Assembly: GCF_023195695.1 (NCBI RefSeq) | Contig: NZ_JALPQG010000002.1 | Location: forward strand, 310,001 to 374,000 | Length of the DNA stretch: 64,000 nt | Reading direction: 5' to 3' | Source: Aliiroseovarius sp. S1339 | GTDB lineage: Bacteria; Pseudomonadota; Alphaproteobacteria; Rhodobacterales; Rhodobacteraceae | Shown here: piece by piece, positions 1 through 8,016 of the stretch | Layout of the letters: each line of letters opens with the position of its first letter | How positions within the stretch are numbered: position 1 is the stretch's first letter | Notes under the pieces: model-generated | Databases searched by the model: none | The model's input: the letters and a program-made list of their open reading frames with translations, nothing else | What the model was told of the DNA's origin: nothing | Position numbers and translations under genes: made by a program

Positions 1-280
1 CGAACCTTCATAACTCTCCACGAACCAGATTAGTGCAGCCTGAAGTGTGCACCTTCAGTACTTCCCTGATTCCAAAGGAACGTGTGCCACCTTTGCTTCA
101 ATAGACTTGACTTCGAATGGCATGTTTGACGGGCTGCGGCGCGGCATCGCGAAGACCAGTTCAACGGCAGCTTTGGGCCGCGGAGTGCCGCACTTGATGT
201 CCTGAAGTTTTACGGATGCTGCAAAGCGGAGAACGGCAGGATCGAGCCCTGTTTCAGACTAACGACGATCGTATGCTGCG
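1..280. other. Gap without a recognised gene
   Basis: No reading frame with recognisable protein features runs in from the left edge on either strand. The stretch may hold the promoter of the acyltransferase gene that follows, but no convincing -35/-10 pair was identified. Confidence 0.4.
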
Positions 281-352
281 TTGCAGAAAGCATTAGATTT
301 GCATCTTACCGAAAGCTGGCCGAGACTAAGCAGGTCAACAGCGTTCGGTCAG

Positions 353-1102
353 ATGAAATATTTTGCGAAAAACATTGGGGAAATTTGGCGAGGCGGACGT
401 GCATCACTTCGCTTTTTGGCGGCAGCGCCAATCGTAAATGCGCAAGTCGCGCTCAGGGCAAAAGACCGCGAAAACGCGCGTGATTTGTTCGCCCGGCATT
501 TCAGTCGGTTTCTCGACACTTGTCAGGTCAGCGTATCACTTGATGGCGAATTTCCCGAACCGGGGAAGGGCTGCATCCTTTGCTATAATGAGACGTCCTT
601 TGTTGATGTCGCGGCCTATTGTGTCTCGATGTGGCCTTATGTCGACCGTGCTGCGGCGGCTGATCTCTACGCGTATTTTCCTTTCGCCCGAGCGGCCTGT
701 CGGAAAGCCGCGATTGAGATGGTGCCAAGGGGAAACCGCAAAGCCACCGATCAATTGCTGGAACGCATGGTCTCTGCAGCAAAACAGGGCGAGAGAGTTG
801 CTTGGGGCGGCGAGGGGAGACTGTCGGGAATGGACGGCGTTGGCCGCTTCAAAATCGGCGCCAGTCTCATTGCGATCAGAGCTCAAGTGCCCGTGATCCC
901 AGTGGTTTTTCAAGGAGGGCATCACGCTATGCCACTCGGTACATTCCGTGCGCGTCCGGGCGAAGTCCGCATACGTTTTTGCAAGTCTGTGCCGACTGCG
1001 GGCTACGTCGAAGCTGATGCACGCGAATTTGCCGACAGATTGCAGAAAGAATTTGTTTGCATCTATCGTCAACTGGCAGAGAAACGGCCGGTTCTCTCGT
1101 AG
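353..1102 (+). CDS. PlsC-like lysophospholipid acyltransferase with altered HX4D motif
   Basis: Probable membrane-associated acyltransferase of the PlsC/LPLAT family, which transfers an acyl chain to a lysophospholipid or a related acceptor. The fold is indicated by the block NETSFVD, a GEGRLS block resembling the family EGTRS acceptor-binding motif, and a VPVIPVVFQG strand. The canonical NHX4D catalytic histidine is replaced by glutamate (N-E-T-S-F-V-D), while the aspartate keeps its spacing. The open frame begins at a TTG at 281. I prefer the ATG at 353, giving 249 residues, because the upstream 24 codons carry no domain; no strong ribosome site decides it. No neighbour shares an operon. 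It could be a catalytically altered or inactive paralogue. Confidence 0.7.
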   Translation: MKYFAKNIGEIWRGGRASLRFLAAAPIVNAQVALRAKDRENARDLFARHFSRFLDTCQVSVSLDGEFPEPGKGCILCYNETSFVDVAAYCVSMWPYVDRAAAADLYAYFPFARAACRKAAIEMVPRGNRKATDQLLERMVSAAKQGERVAWGGEGRLSGMDGVGRFKIGASLIAIRAQVPVIPVVFQGGHHAMPLGTFRARPGEVRIRFCKSVPTAGYVEADAREFADRLQKEFVCIYRQLAEKRPVLS

Positions 1103-1321
1103 CGCCTTCGATCCAGACACCCTTAAATTTGCGCGTTGCTTCCCTGCTCTGACAGGCAACGAACCAACGCGACCAATGTGCGTTTCGTCCCACAGCGTCT
1201 CATTGGTATAAAGTCCGGAATAGGTCGGCCAAGAGCAGAGTTTGTGCTATGCTTTCCCCTGTCATTGATGTTTGGACAGGAAAGCCTCACAGCCTCACGT
1301 TGAATAGGCAAAGGACACCCT

Positions 1322-2215
1322 ATGGAATATCTGCGAACCCCAGACGACCGGTTCCAGAATCTGGCAGATTTTGATTTTCCCCCCAATTACCTGAACGTAG
1401 GTGCGGGGTTGCGGATGCACTATCTTGATGAAGGTCCGCCAGATGCCCATCCAATTCTCGTCATGCATGGCGAGCCAACTTGGTGTTATCTATACCGCCA
1501 CATGATCCCGTCCTTCATCCAAGCGGGCCACCGCGTGGTGGCGCCAGATCTCATCGGCTTCGGTCGGTCGGACAAGCCCGTAGCGCGTGAAGACTATACC
1601 TATCAGCGTCATTTGGACTGGATGACCGATTGTGTCATCCAATTGGATCTTCGCGAAATCACGCTGGTCTGCCAGGACTGGGGCGGATTGATCGGTTTGC
1701 GGCTTGTCGCGCACATGCCCAACCGTTTCGCGCGGCTGGTGATCGCCAACACCGCATTACCCACTGGCGACCATCCGCTTGGCGCAGCCTTTCAAAGCTG
1801 GCGCGACTATTCCCAGAGCGTGGAGGACTTCAATGCGGGCCGCATCGTGCGCGGCGGAACCGTGTCCAAGCTCTCAGATGCCGAAGTCGCAGCTTACAAT
1901 TCACCGTTTCCGGATGCACGATATCAAGCAGGAGCACGCCAATTCCCGCTGCTGGTACCGGACAATCCTGATGACCCGGCGTCAGGTCCCAACCGGGCAG
2001 CATGGGAGATCCTCAGCACCCTGCCGATCCCGGCGCTAACGGTCTTTGGCGCGGAAGACAAGATCATGGTCGGGGGCGAAAGAATTTTCCAGAAATGCCT
2101 TCCGGGTGCCAAAGGGCAACGTCATCGCATTCTGCAAAATGCTGGCCATTTTCTGCAAGAAGATGTGCCCGTTGACCTTGTAGAGGCCACGCTCGAGTTC
2201 ATCGCCGTTACTTAA
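1322..2215 (+). CDS. Haloalkane dehalogenase (alpha/beta hydrolase, subfamily I type)
   Basis: Predicted to hydrolyse carbon-halogen bonds of haloalkanes to an alcohol, halide and proton in the cytoplasm. The 297-residue length is typical. The oxyanion region HGEPTW (residues 49-54), nucleophile D119 within CQDWGG with W120 as halide-binding tryptophan, catalytic acid D246 in GAEDK and base H276 in NAGHF together match DhlA-type subfamily I enzymes rather than generic epoxide hydrolases. The start ATG follows an AAAGGACA-like ribosome site. It stands alone between gene-poor gaps, so no operon partner suggests the natural substrate. An epoxide hydrolase is the main alternative, but the QDW nucleophile elbow favours dehalogenase. 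Confidence 0.85.
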   Translation: MEYLRTPDDRFQNLADFDFPPNYLNVGAGLRMHYLDEGPPDAHPILVMHGEPTWCYLYRHMIPSFIQAGHRVVAPDLIGFGRSDKPVAREDYTYQRHLDWMTDCVIQLDLREITLVCQDWGGLIGLRLVAHMPNRFARLVIANTALPTGDHPLGAAFQSWRDYSQSVEDFNAGRIVRGGTVSKLSDAEVAAYNSPFPDARYQAGARQFPLLVPDNPDDPASGPNRAAWEILSTLPIPALTVFGAEDKIMVGGERIFQKCLPGAKGQRHRILQNAGHFLQEDVPVDLVEATLEFIAVT

Positions 2216-2716
2216 CTTTCAATACACAGGAGTCGAAAGCCAGTGGGGTGGGTCCAGCGCAAGTCTTGTTCGCCATCAGTTCTGTAAAACCCCAGAAATA
2301 GCTGCGGGCCAACCCAAGCAACTGACCAAATTAGCGAAGGGCAGCATCGTTCTCCGGGCCGTCACCTGGCCGATGAAAATGCTGCGTGACCGACGACCAA
2401 CGTTCGCTCTGGGGACGCCGCGCCGCAGCACCTAATAATTAGGCCAAGGTCCAGAATGGGCCGTTCTCGCCCTGATCTAAGCCAGCCGGAGCCAGATGCT
2501 GCGCTGTCTCCGAGGTCGGCTTGGAGCCCTCACCGGTCATTGCCATTTTGTGCTGCGAGCGCGCGCGGCACGAAAAACCGCCGCGACCGCATCATTCTCA
2601 GCGCGGCTGCGCGGCGTGAAAACCAGCCATTCAAGCGTGCCGCAGCGAGACTTATTTCCCAAATTTACAGTTCGCGGACGAAGCGGAAGTTTGTCGCACG
2701 CCGTTGTTTGTTCGGA
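2216..2716. other. Gene-poor gap with short degenerate repeats
   Basis: No supported gene. Short words here recur in other gaps of the window: the 12-mer CACCGGTCATTG (2531-2542) recurs at 5009-5020, and AATGGGCCGTT (2455-2465) recurs at 7774-7784. A 111-codon + frame at 2456-2791 has arginine-rich low-complexity content and overlaps the GFA gene; I treat it as spurious. Confidence 0.4.
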
Positions 2717-3154
2717 TCATTCATCGAATGCACCATCAGCACGGAAGACTGGCTGAGTCTCCCATGCATGGATGCTTTCCAGCCCCGCTAACCAATTTTG
2801 GGATGAGCGGGACCAGTATTGATCATTCGGGATCAACTCGTTGCGTTGCGTTAGTGTCCCTACCCGCAAACTCAATGCCGTAGCGCAATCGCCAACCGGA
2901 CGCGAGAAGATTGGTGTGCCGCATTCCGGGCAGAATCCTTGTTCGCGCCCCGCGCCACTTTCTGCAATCTTCGTGTAAATTTTGGGCTCACCTGTAAGGA
3001 GCCAGAACTTCCCCGGAATGGTTTGTACAACAATACGAAAAGATGAGCCGGATAATGTCTGACAGTCCGTGCAGTGGCAGACGATCACTCGCTCGGCTTC
3101 GATTTCCGCCTCATACCGAATGAGGCCACAGTGGCAGCCGCCGTCAACTTTCAT
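2717..3154 (-). CDS. GFA-family (CENP-V/glutathione-dependent formaldehyde-activating) zinc protein
   Basis: Small zinc-binding protein of the GFA fold. The cysteine pattern is typical: GGCHCGLIRY at the N-terminus, CHCTDCQ shortly after, and CPECGTP in the middle, forming the two zinc sites. Some members were proposed to add glutathione to formaldehyde, but most are uncharacterised, so the substrate is not assigned. I chose the ATG at 3154 (145 residues) over a GTG at 3166 because GGGACC lies at ribosome-site distance from the ATG. A second, distant GFA protein lies at 37603-38232. No operon context. Confidence 0.75.
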   Translation of the reverse strand: MKVDGGCHCGLIRYEAEIEAERVIVCHCTDCQTLSGSSFRIVVQTIPGKFWLLTGEPKIYTKIAESGAGREQGFCPECGTPIFSRPVGDCATALSLRVGTLTQRNELIPNDQYWSRSSQNWLAGLESIHAWETQPVFRADGAFDE

Positions 3155-3365
3155 TTTGGTCCCCACACATTAACCGGTGGGTCGACTGTAGCCCTGAATG
3201 AGAATTATCGCTACAGGCCCGCTATGGGTTCACTGCCGCCGAATGCATCGGCAGAAATGGTGTTCTCGGCTGACCTCCGAGAGCAGACATTCACTCCGCT
3301 TGTACGATGACATCGTTAGCGCGGTGTTGATGCTTGGGCGTGGAGGGAGGATCGGAGGGCATATC

Positions 3366-3998
3366 ATGCCAAGAGCCCAACTTCCCGCTGTCACCCCGAA
3401 ACGCAGAGCTTGGAACAAAGGCCAGATTATCGGCCAGAAACGACCACTCTTGCCAAAACAGGTCTGGGCGATTCGTACGCGTCTCGAATTGGCGAACAAT
3501 TTGCGCAATCTTGCGCTGTTCAACGTGGCGATTGATAGCAAACTTCGCGGATGCGATTTGGTGAAACTGGCCATCACCGACTTGGTGAGGGATGATCGCG
3601 TTCGCGAAAGCGTGTCTGTGGTCCAAAGTAAAACTAAGCGGCCCGTTCAGTTCGAACTCTCTGAAAACACGCGCGATACGATTGCCTCGGGGGTCAAGTC
3701 GCCGGATATGATCGGCTGCCGTTTCATATTCCCCAGCCGATTTCACGACCGCCCGCATATCTCAACACGCCAATATGGTCGGCTTGTGCGAGATTGGGTG
3801 GCGGCGATCGGGCTGGAGCCCAGTGGATACGGCACCCATTCGCTGCGCCGGACCAAAGCAGCAGAGATATACCGCAAAACCGGGAATCTCAGAGCGGTTC
3901 AACTTCTGCTCAGCCATACCAAGGTTGACAGCACAGTCAGATACCTTGGCGTCGAACTTGAAGATGCGATGAGCATCGCCGAGCAAATCGACATTTGA
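3366..3998 (+). CDS. Short tyrosine recombinase / phage-type integrase (catalytic domain only)
   Basis: Site-specific DNA recombinase of the tyrosine family. The 210-residue product is essentially the catalytic domain with only a short N-terminal extension. The catalytic set is visible: R61 in LRGCDL, K91 in SKTKRP, H158-x-x-R161 in THSLRRT, H184 in LLSHTK and the nucleophile Y193 in TVRYLG. The open frame extends to 3198, but the ATG at 3366 has a GGAGGG ribosome site about ten bases upstream and starts where the conserved sequence starts. It lacks the usual SAM-like core-binding domain, like many orphan integrases of Alphaproteobacteria. No attachment repeats were found nearby, so mobility of this region is suggested but not shown. 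Confidence 0.8.
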   Translation: MPRAQLPAVTPKRRAWNKGQIIGQKRPLLPKQVWAIRTRLELANNLRNLALFNVAIDSKLRGCDLVKLAITDLVRDDRVRESVSVVQSKTKRPVQFELSENTRDTIASGVKSPDMIGCRFIFPSRFHDRPHISTRQYGRLVRDWVAAIGLEPSGYGTHSLRRTKAAEIYRKTGNLRAVQLLLSHTKVDSTVRYLGVELEDAMSIAEQIDI

Positions 3999-4312
3999 AC
4001 CACGTTGGCGGGCGGCCCATGCCGTTCGCCAATATAGACCGGACCTACATTCGCGCTGAGGCGGTAGTTTGGATCGAGCCTATTTTGACCGATGCTGCGC
4101 ATCGCACGAATGTCAGCGATGCGCAGATTGCGGGCTTTGCAATGTTCGGGCCGCTTCCTGACGGCGGGCCTTCATGATGAATGGGGCAAGCTGCTTGTCA
4201 GAGCCTAAGGCAGACACCCATCCTAGCTCGAGCGGGAGGGTATATTGCGCAATTGACAACGAGTGTTTGCGGCCTCCATGCTCCAACTTGAATACTCGCG
4301 CTGAGAAAGGCC
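3999..4312. other. Gap without a supported gene
   Basis: Short frames on both strands (a 60-codon + frame at 3995-4177 and a 70-codon - frame at 4113-4325) have no recognisable domain and poor context. The stretch may hold degenerate remnants of transferred DNA beside the integrase. Confidence 0.35.
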
Positions 4313-4906
4313 ATGAGTCCTGCAATGCTTAGAGCATCAGACCGAAGTGAAGCTGCGAATGTCCTGAGCGGTCTGACGCTTGGGTTTTCTGCGGACCCAT
4401 TCATGCGTTGGCTATATCCTGAACCGGGAGATTTTCTAAACCATTTCCCGCGGGTAATGGACTTCTTTGGTGGGCGTGCATTTGATCACGGTGGCGCGTT
4501 TCGAAACGATGATTTCACTGCTGGCTCACTTTGGCTTCCCCCAAGCATACACCCTGACGAAGAACAGCTTGTTGCCTGTTTCGAGCAGACGGTTGCACCA
4601 GAAAAGCATGATGCATTGTTCGAAACGTTCGGGCAAATGGATGAATTTCACCCCGATGACGACTGCTGGCATCTAGCGTTTATTGCGGTCGATCCATTGC
4701 GCCAAGGAAAAGGGTTAGGTTCCACATTGCTTGAGGCCTGCCTCAGGCGTTGTGACGAAGACGGAAGACCAGCCTATTTGGAGTCAACAAACCCAGCTAA
4801 TTTGTCGCTGTATAAACGTCATGGCTTCAAAGAAATGGGCCTGATCAAAGCCGATCAAGCGCCCCCCCCCTGTTTCCAATGTTTCGAGCCGCCAAATAGC
4901 GATTGA
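4313..4906 (+). CDS. GNAT-family N-acetyltransferase
   Basis: Acyl-CoA dependent N-acetyltransferase of unknown acceptor. The acetyl-CoA pyrophosphate loop is visible as VDPLRQGKGLGS (motif A, Q-x-x-G-x-G type), followed by a helix and the ESTNPANLSLYKRHGF segment that is typical of motif B. At 197 residues it is a single-domain protein. A run of nine cytosines at 4862-4870 encodes part of an APPP stretch close to the C-terminus; such a run can slip in replication or sequencing, so the last few residues deserve caution. The gene is monocistronic between two gaps. Confidence 0.75.
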   Translation: MSPAMLRASDRSEAANVLSGLTLGFSADPFMRWLYPEPGDFLNHFPRVMDFFGGRAFDHGGAFRNDDFTAGSLWLPPSIHPDEEQLVACFEQTVAPEKHDALFETFGQMDEFHPDDDCWHLAFIAVDPLRQGKGLGSTLLEACLRRCDEDGRPAYLESTNPANLSLYKRHGFKEMGLIKADQAPPPCFQCFEPPNSD

Positions 4907-5200
4907 TTAAACGACAGCTTTGTCCGCAACTTGCCAGATCGCGGCCCGCGCGACGGAGGTCTGCCACTGCAAAATCGAGCCAGCAGAGGTGCGTCCGCTT
5001 CGGGCTGACACCGGTCATTGAAAGCACCACAACCGCGGTCTGTTCTGTCCGCGTTGCCGCCGTCCGAAAAATCAGAATGTTGCACGATGCATGAATGTCC
5101 GGTTCGGGGAAATCAACCAGCCGAGGTTTCGGTGTCTCGAATGACCGCAAAGGGCCGTCCTTTGCGTGGCCGCAATGCACTCATGCCTAATCGCGTGTTT
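4907..5200. other. Gap carrying degenerate intergenic repeats
   Basis: No gene supported. The words CACCGGTCATTG (5009-5020) and GAATGACCGCAAAGGGCCGT (5139-5158) recur, exactly or nearly, in the gaps at 2531-2542 and 7764-7783. This suggests a dispersed non-coding element rather than a lost gene. Confidence 0.4.
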
Positions 5201-6625
5201 CTATTTGTAAAACTCTTTTGCTCCTGGATGATCCATAAGTTGCACAGGCCGATAAGGCTTCATTTCTCCCACATGAGATACTTTTGTGGCACCCAATCTC
5301 TCAAGCACGGAAGGATGCAGCGGAAAACCCGGGTGGATTTCTCGAGGCTTCGATGGCCAACGACGTTTGAAAGGTCCGTAGCTGAACATAAATTTTTCTT
5401 CATGCTGCATGGCCAAAGCGTCCGGGTACACGAACAGCATATCATCGTTGATTCGGATATCCGGCACGCATTCCTTGAGCTCTTCGAGCATCCACTGGAG
5501 CGCAATATCGCTCAATCGTGACTCGGGCTCGGGGTAGCTGCCCCCGACATCGCTGTGACATCCTGCAAACCAGAGTTGCATTAGCCACGGTGGGTTGCGG
5601 CCCTCGGTCTTCTTGGCCTCGGCAGGCATAGCCCATTTCACACGGGGGAAGCTCTTGCGGTTCTCGTCGATGGCCAACGCGTGGCGCGCATGGCCGACGT
5701 CAGAATCGAGCCACTTGTCGTAATTCTCGAGGTTCCAGACAGCCCGGTGGCCAAACTTCCAGATCTTCGGCCAGTCCCAGATGTTGGTGATCCGGAGAGG
5801 GTTGCTCTCGTCTGGAGAGAAATACTTCCACTGCGACCAGCGCAGCTTTCCATACCAGTACATGATCAGACCAAAGAGCAGTACGAGAGGTGCCCAGAAA
5901 ATCCAGCTAACGGAGTTCCAGATCATTAAAGCGATGAGGCCCACAAGAACCGCAAGAATTGACCAAGCGACAACCGTTACTTGAGCGTTCCCAAGTGCGG
6001 CGACTGTGTCAAAGACGCCGATGAATGTTGGTTGCACGTTGCCCTGCACGTCCTCTTCCGCGTCAGGCACGTAGCTCTCGTATTTTTGGCGGAAGCGCCG
6101 TCCGAGTTCTTCGCGACGTTCGTAATGGGGCTGCAATCCTCGCGGACGACCGTTGCCGTGGTTGTACACGAAATTCACGGCATCGCTGGCGATCTTGCGG
6201 AGACGTGGTCCAAACTTGGGCACGTCTGTGCCATCCGGCATTCGTGTCGGGACACCGCAGAGGTTCATCACGTTAGCTACGGCTCGGACAGTGTATGCAC
6301 CGCGGGAAAATCCAATGAGGATGATGCGATCGCCAGACTCATAGTTGGCGATGATGTTCTCGTAGCAGTCGATGACATTTTCATCGATACCGGTCCCGAC
6401 CGCTGCGGAGAGAATGTTCCTTATGCGCTTGAGTGTGAAGCCTCCGACTTCCCCCGCACCCAGACCCGGGTCGTAATAGCAGACTTGGTTGGCGGGACTG
6501 ATTGGGGAGGAAGGTCCAGGCCGCATCGCGCGGAACATCTTGTAGACGTTTGAGAGGCGTTGGTCTGGGCGCAGTCCACCAACTTGGCCAGTCCCGTCTG
6601 AAAAGATAATGATGTTCTTTGACAT
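5201..6625 (-). CDS. DUF2235 alpha/beta hydrolase, membrane-anchored (Tle1-like phospholipase fold)
   Basis: Predicted serine hydrolase of the DUF2235 family, the fold shared with Tle1-type phospholipase effectors and some fungal proteins. It starts MSKNIIIFSDGTG with the family FSDGT block. The nucleophile elbow is GFSRGAY with S107, an aspartate follows in VFDTVAALG, and the histidine-containing block is AGCHSDVGGSYPE. Two hydrophobic segments around residues 215-265 predict membrane anchoring inside the domain. The open frame reaches 6739, but conserved sequence starts at the ATG at 6625, giving 474 residues. No VgrG, PAAR or type VI genes lie in the window, so a housekeeping or lipid-related hydrolase is as likely as an effector. 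Confidence 0.75.
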   Translation of the reverse strand: MSKNIIIFSDGTGQVGGLRPDQRLSNVYKMFRAMRPGPSSPISPANQVCYYDPGLGAGEVGGFTLKRIRNILSAAVGTGIDENVIDCYENIIANYESGDRIILIGFSRGAYTVRAVANVMNLCGVPTRMPDGTDVPKFGPRLRKIASDAVNFVYNHGNGRPRGLQPHYERREELGRRFRQKYESYVPDAEEDVQGNVQPTFIGVFDTVAALGNAQVTVVAWSILAVLVGLIALMIWNSVSWIFWAPLVLLFGLIMYWYGKLRWSQWKYFSPDESNPLRITNIWDWPKIWKFGHRAVWNLENYDKWLDSDVGHARHALAIDENRKSFPRVKWAMPAEAKKTEGRNPPWLMQLWFAGCHSDVGGSYPEPESRLSDIALQWMLEELKECVPDIRINDDMLFVYPDALAMQHEEKFMFSYGPFKRRWPSKPREIHPGFPLHPSVLERLGATKVSHVGEMKPYRPVQLMDHPGAKEFYK

Positions 6626-7142
6626 GCTCAGTCGCCTCGCGTTTATAGTTTGTTCCTGTATCGTTGAGCGGGCAAGTGGCGTCAACCAAACTCCAAATGT
6701 CACGCCTTTTCGGACGCTTAGCGGATCAAGCGCGGCCATGACGCCGATAAGGATAGTCGCTTCCCTATCATCGATACTAACTCACATGGACCTGTTGTCA
6801 GCGTCCGTTTTCGGGAAGCTGCATCATAGATACAGTATGGTCGCTGAAAGTCGGTAAAGAGCCGTCCGGGCGGCCCAGAACTCCCTCTTGTTACAGACGT
6901 CATCTGCCTGAAACCGCCGACGGAAGTCACTGGGAGAACCAGTGGGCGCTCCGGCTTGAGAGAGTAGGCGAATAATATCCACATCGTGCTGGATGTTCCG
7001 AGCGGCTATGCCGACATCTCTGAACTTTACCCTCGCGATGGGATCCTGTCGGGCCGGAGGGCTTAATTGTTGACACATCGAAGATTTTGCCGGTTTGTGT
7101 CTGGAGCATTCCAGATCCGGCATGCCGACATTGATCTCTGCA
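6626..7142. other. Gap where a toxin partner would be expected
   Basis: Downstream of the antitoxin-like gene on the minus strand, a RES-type toxin would be expected. Only a 114-codon frame (6824-7168) overlapping the antitoxin 3' end is open. It shows no RES-domain features I recognise, and other minus frames are interrupted. It may be a degraded toxin or simple non-coding DNA. Confidence 0.35.
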
Positions 7143-7592
7143 TCACACTGAGAAGCCAGCCTCCGCACGGTGCATCAGATTTACCACAGCATCTGCGCCA
7201 GCTGAACTTCTGCAAGCAAGCTCCAAGGGTGCTCGGCCACCAAGAAACGGGTGGCTGCGCGATAAGAAGGCCGCAGCCGCATTCTCATCTCCGTCGTAAC
7301 TGCGACAAACTAAATCCCAGACCCTACCGACCTCATAAAGGCGATCGCTCATCTCACGCGATAACGGCTTGCGCGCTTTGTACGCGCGTTTGAATGTAGC
7401 TTCAGGGATGATATGCCCGACGACATTGATCGTCGGTCCTAAGGCGGCTTCCATAGCGATGGCTGCCTGTGCTTCAAGACCCTCAGCGATCTTGTCCGCG
7501 AGTGCGACATCGTCCATTTTGGCGGCATTCTTGAGACCGAGAAGAGCCGCGATACGGCCAGACTGGGTAGCAGATGATGTGACGTGGGTCAT
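7143..7592 (-). CDS. Xre/MbcA/ParS toxin-binding domain protein (DUF2384 antitoxin-like)
   Basis: Antitoxin-like protein of 149 residues. The C-terminal half shows the DUF2384/MbcA-ParS-Xre pattern: RLYEVGRVWDLV, then SHPFLGGRAPLELA, then an alpha-helical end with GADAVVNLMHRAEAG. The centre (IPEATFKRAYKARKPLSREMSDR) fits the Xre-like DNA-binding helix-turn-helix of this family. Such proteins neutralise RES-type NAD-consuming toxins and autorepress their operon. No toxin gene follows in the expected overlapping position, so it appears orphaned. It is transcribed divergently from the phosphoesterase cluster, and its promoter region contains a palindrome that could be its operator. Function beyond the domain assignment is inference. 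Confidence 0.75.
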   Translation of the reverse strand: MTHVTSSATQSGRIAALLGLKNAAKMDDVALADKIAEGLEAQAAIAMEAALGPTINVVGHIIPEATFKRAYKARKPLSREMSDRLYEVGRVWDLVCRSYDGDENAAAAFLSRSHPFLGGRAPLELACRSSAGADAVVNLMHRAEAGFSV

Positions 7593-7692
7593 AGTGCCGC
7601 CTTTTCTATCTGATCAAGATCTACGCGTCACTTGGTACGCTATCAAATTTGATTCACCTTCCAGCAAGATCCCCTCCTCAGCTACTCGACGC

Positions 7693-7719
7693 ATTATAGG
7701 GCGCTTTGTGTTGTCAACA
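7693..7719 (-). promoter_or_regulatory. Putative promoter and operator of the antitoxin-like gene
   Basis: Read on the minus strand: TTGTTG, a 16-base spacer, then a perfect TATAAT (plus-strand ATTATA at 7693-7698), about 100 bases upstream of the start codon. The -35 region overlaps a perfect palindrome TGTTG-A-CAACA (7709-7719), as expected for an autorepressor site. Inferred from sequence only. Confidence 0.45.
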
Positions 7720-7803
7720 ATGCCTGCTTCCGGATGCTACCCAGCGGTGCTTTGTTAGACGATCAATGACCGGAATGGGCCGTTGGTGCCATCCGTACGA
7801 TTT

Positions 7804-7924
7804 TTCGCAAATGACTATACTTGCGAATAATGCAGGGAAAAGATGCGTACGGCCTTGCCTTACAGGGCATCGCCATATCCCAAGATGCGCGAAAAAAGTG
7901 AGGGCTTCATTATTCGCAAATAAT
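7804..7924. promoter_or_regulatory. Triple TTCGCAA-type operator cluster
   Basis: Three copies of one word in two orientations lie upstream of the phosphoesterase cluster: TTCGCAA at 7804-7810, TTGCGAATAATG at 7821-7832 and CATTATTCGCAA at 7908-7919. Copies 1 and 2 form an inverted repeat with a ten-base spacer. Copies 2 and 3 are perfect 12-base inverted repeats. Copy 3 extends to ATTATT-CGCA-AATAAT (7909-7924). This layout suggests binding and possible looping by a dimeric regulator; the Xre-like protein at 7143-7592 is a candidate. A TTGACA at 7950-7955 may be the -35 element of the rightward promoter, although its -10 is poor. Confidence 0.45.
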
Positions 7925-8016
7925 CTTTTAAAAACAGTTATTTAATGAGTTGACACGCATCTTGCTCCGCTGTCAGGTAACGGCAAAGCTCTGCCGACCG
8001 ATCGAGGGAAATTAAC

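Noticed and set aside
2456-2791. 111-codon plus frame
   Set aside because: Low-complexity arginine-rich translation overlapping the GFA gene and containing intergenic repeat words.
6824-7168. 114-codon minus frame as RES toxin
   Set aside because: Position fits a toxin, but the sequence shows no RES-like arginine, glutamate or serine pattern that I could recognise.
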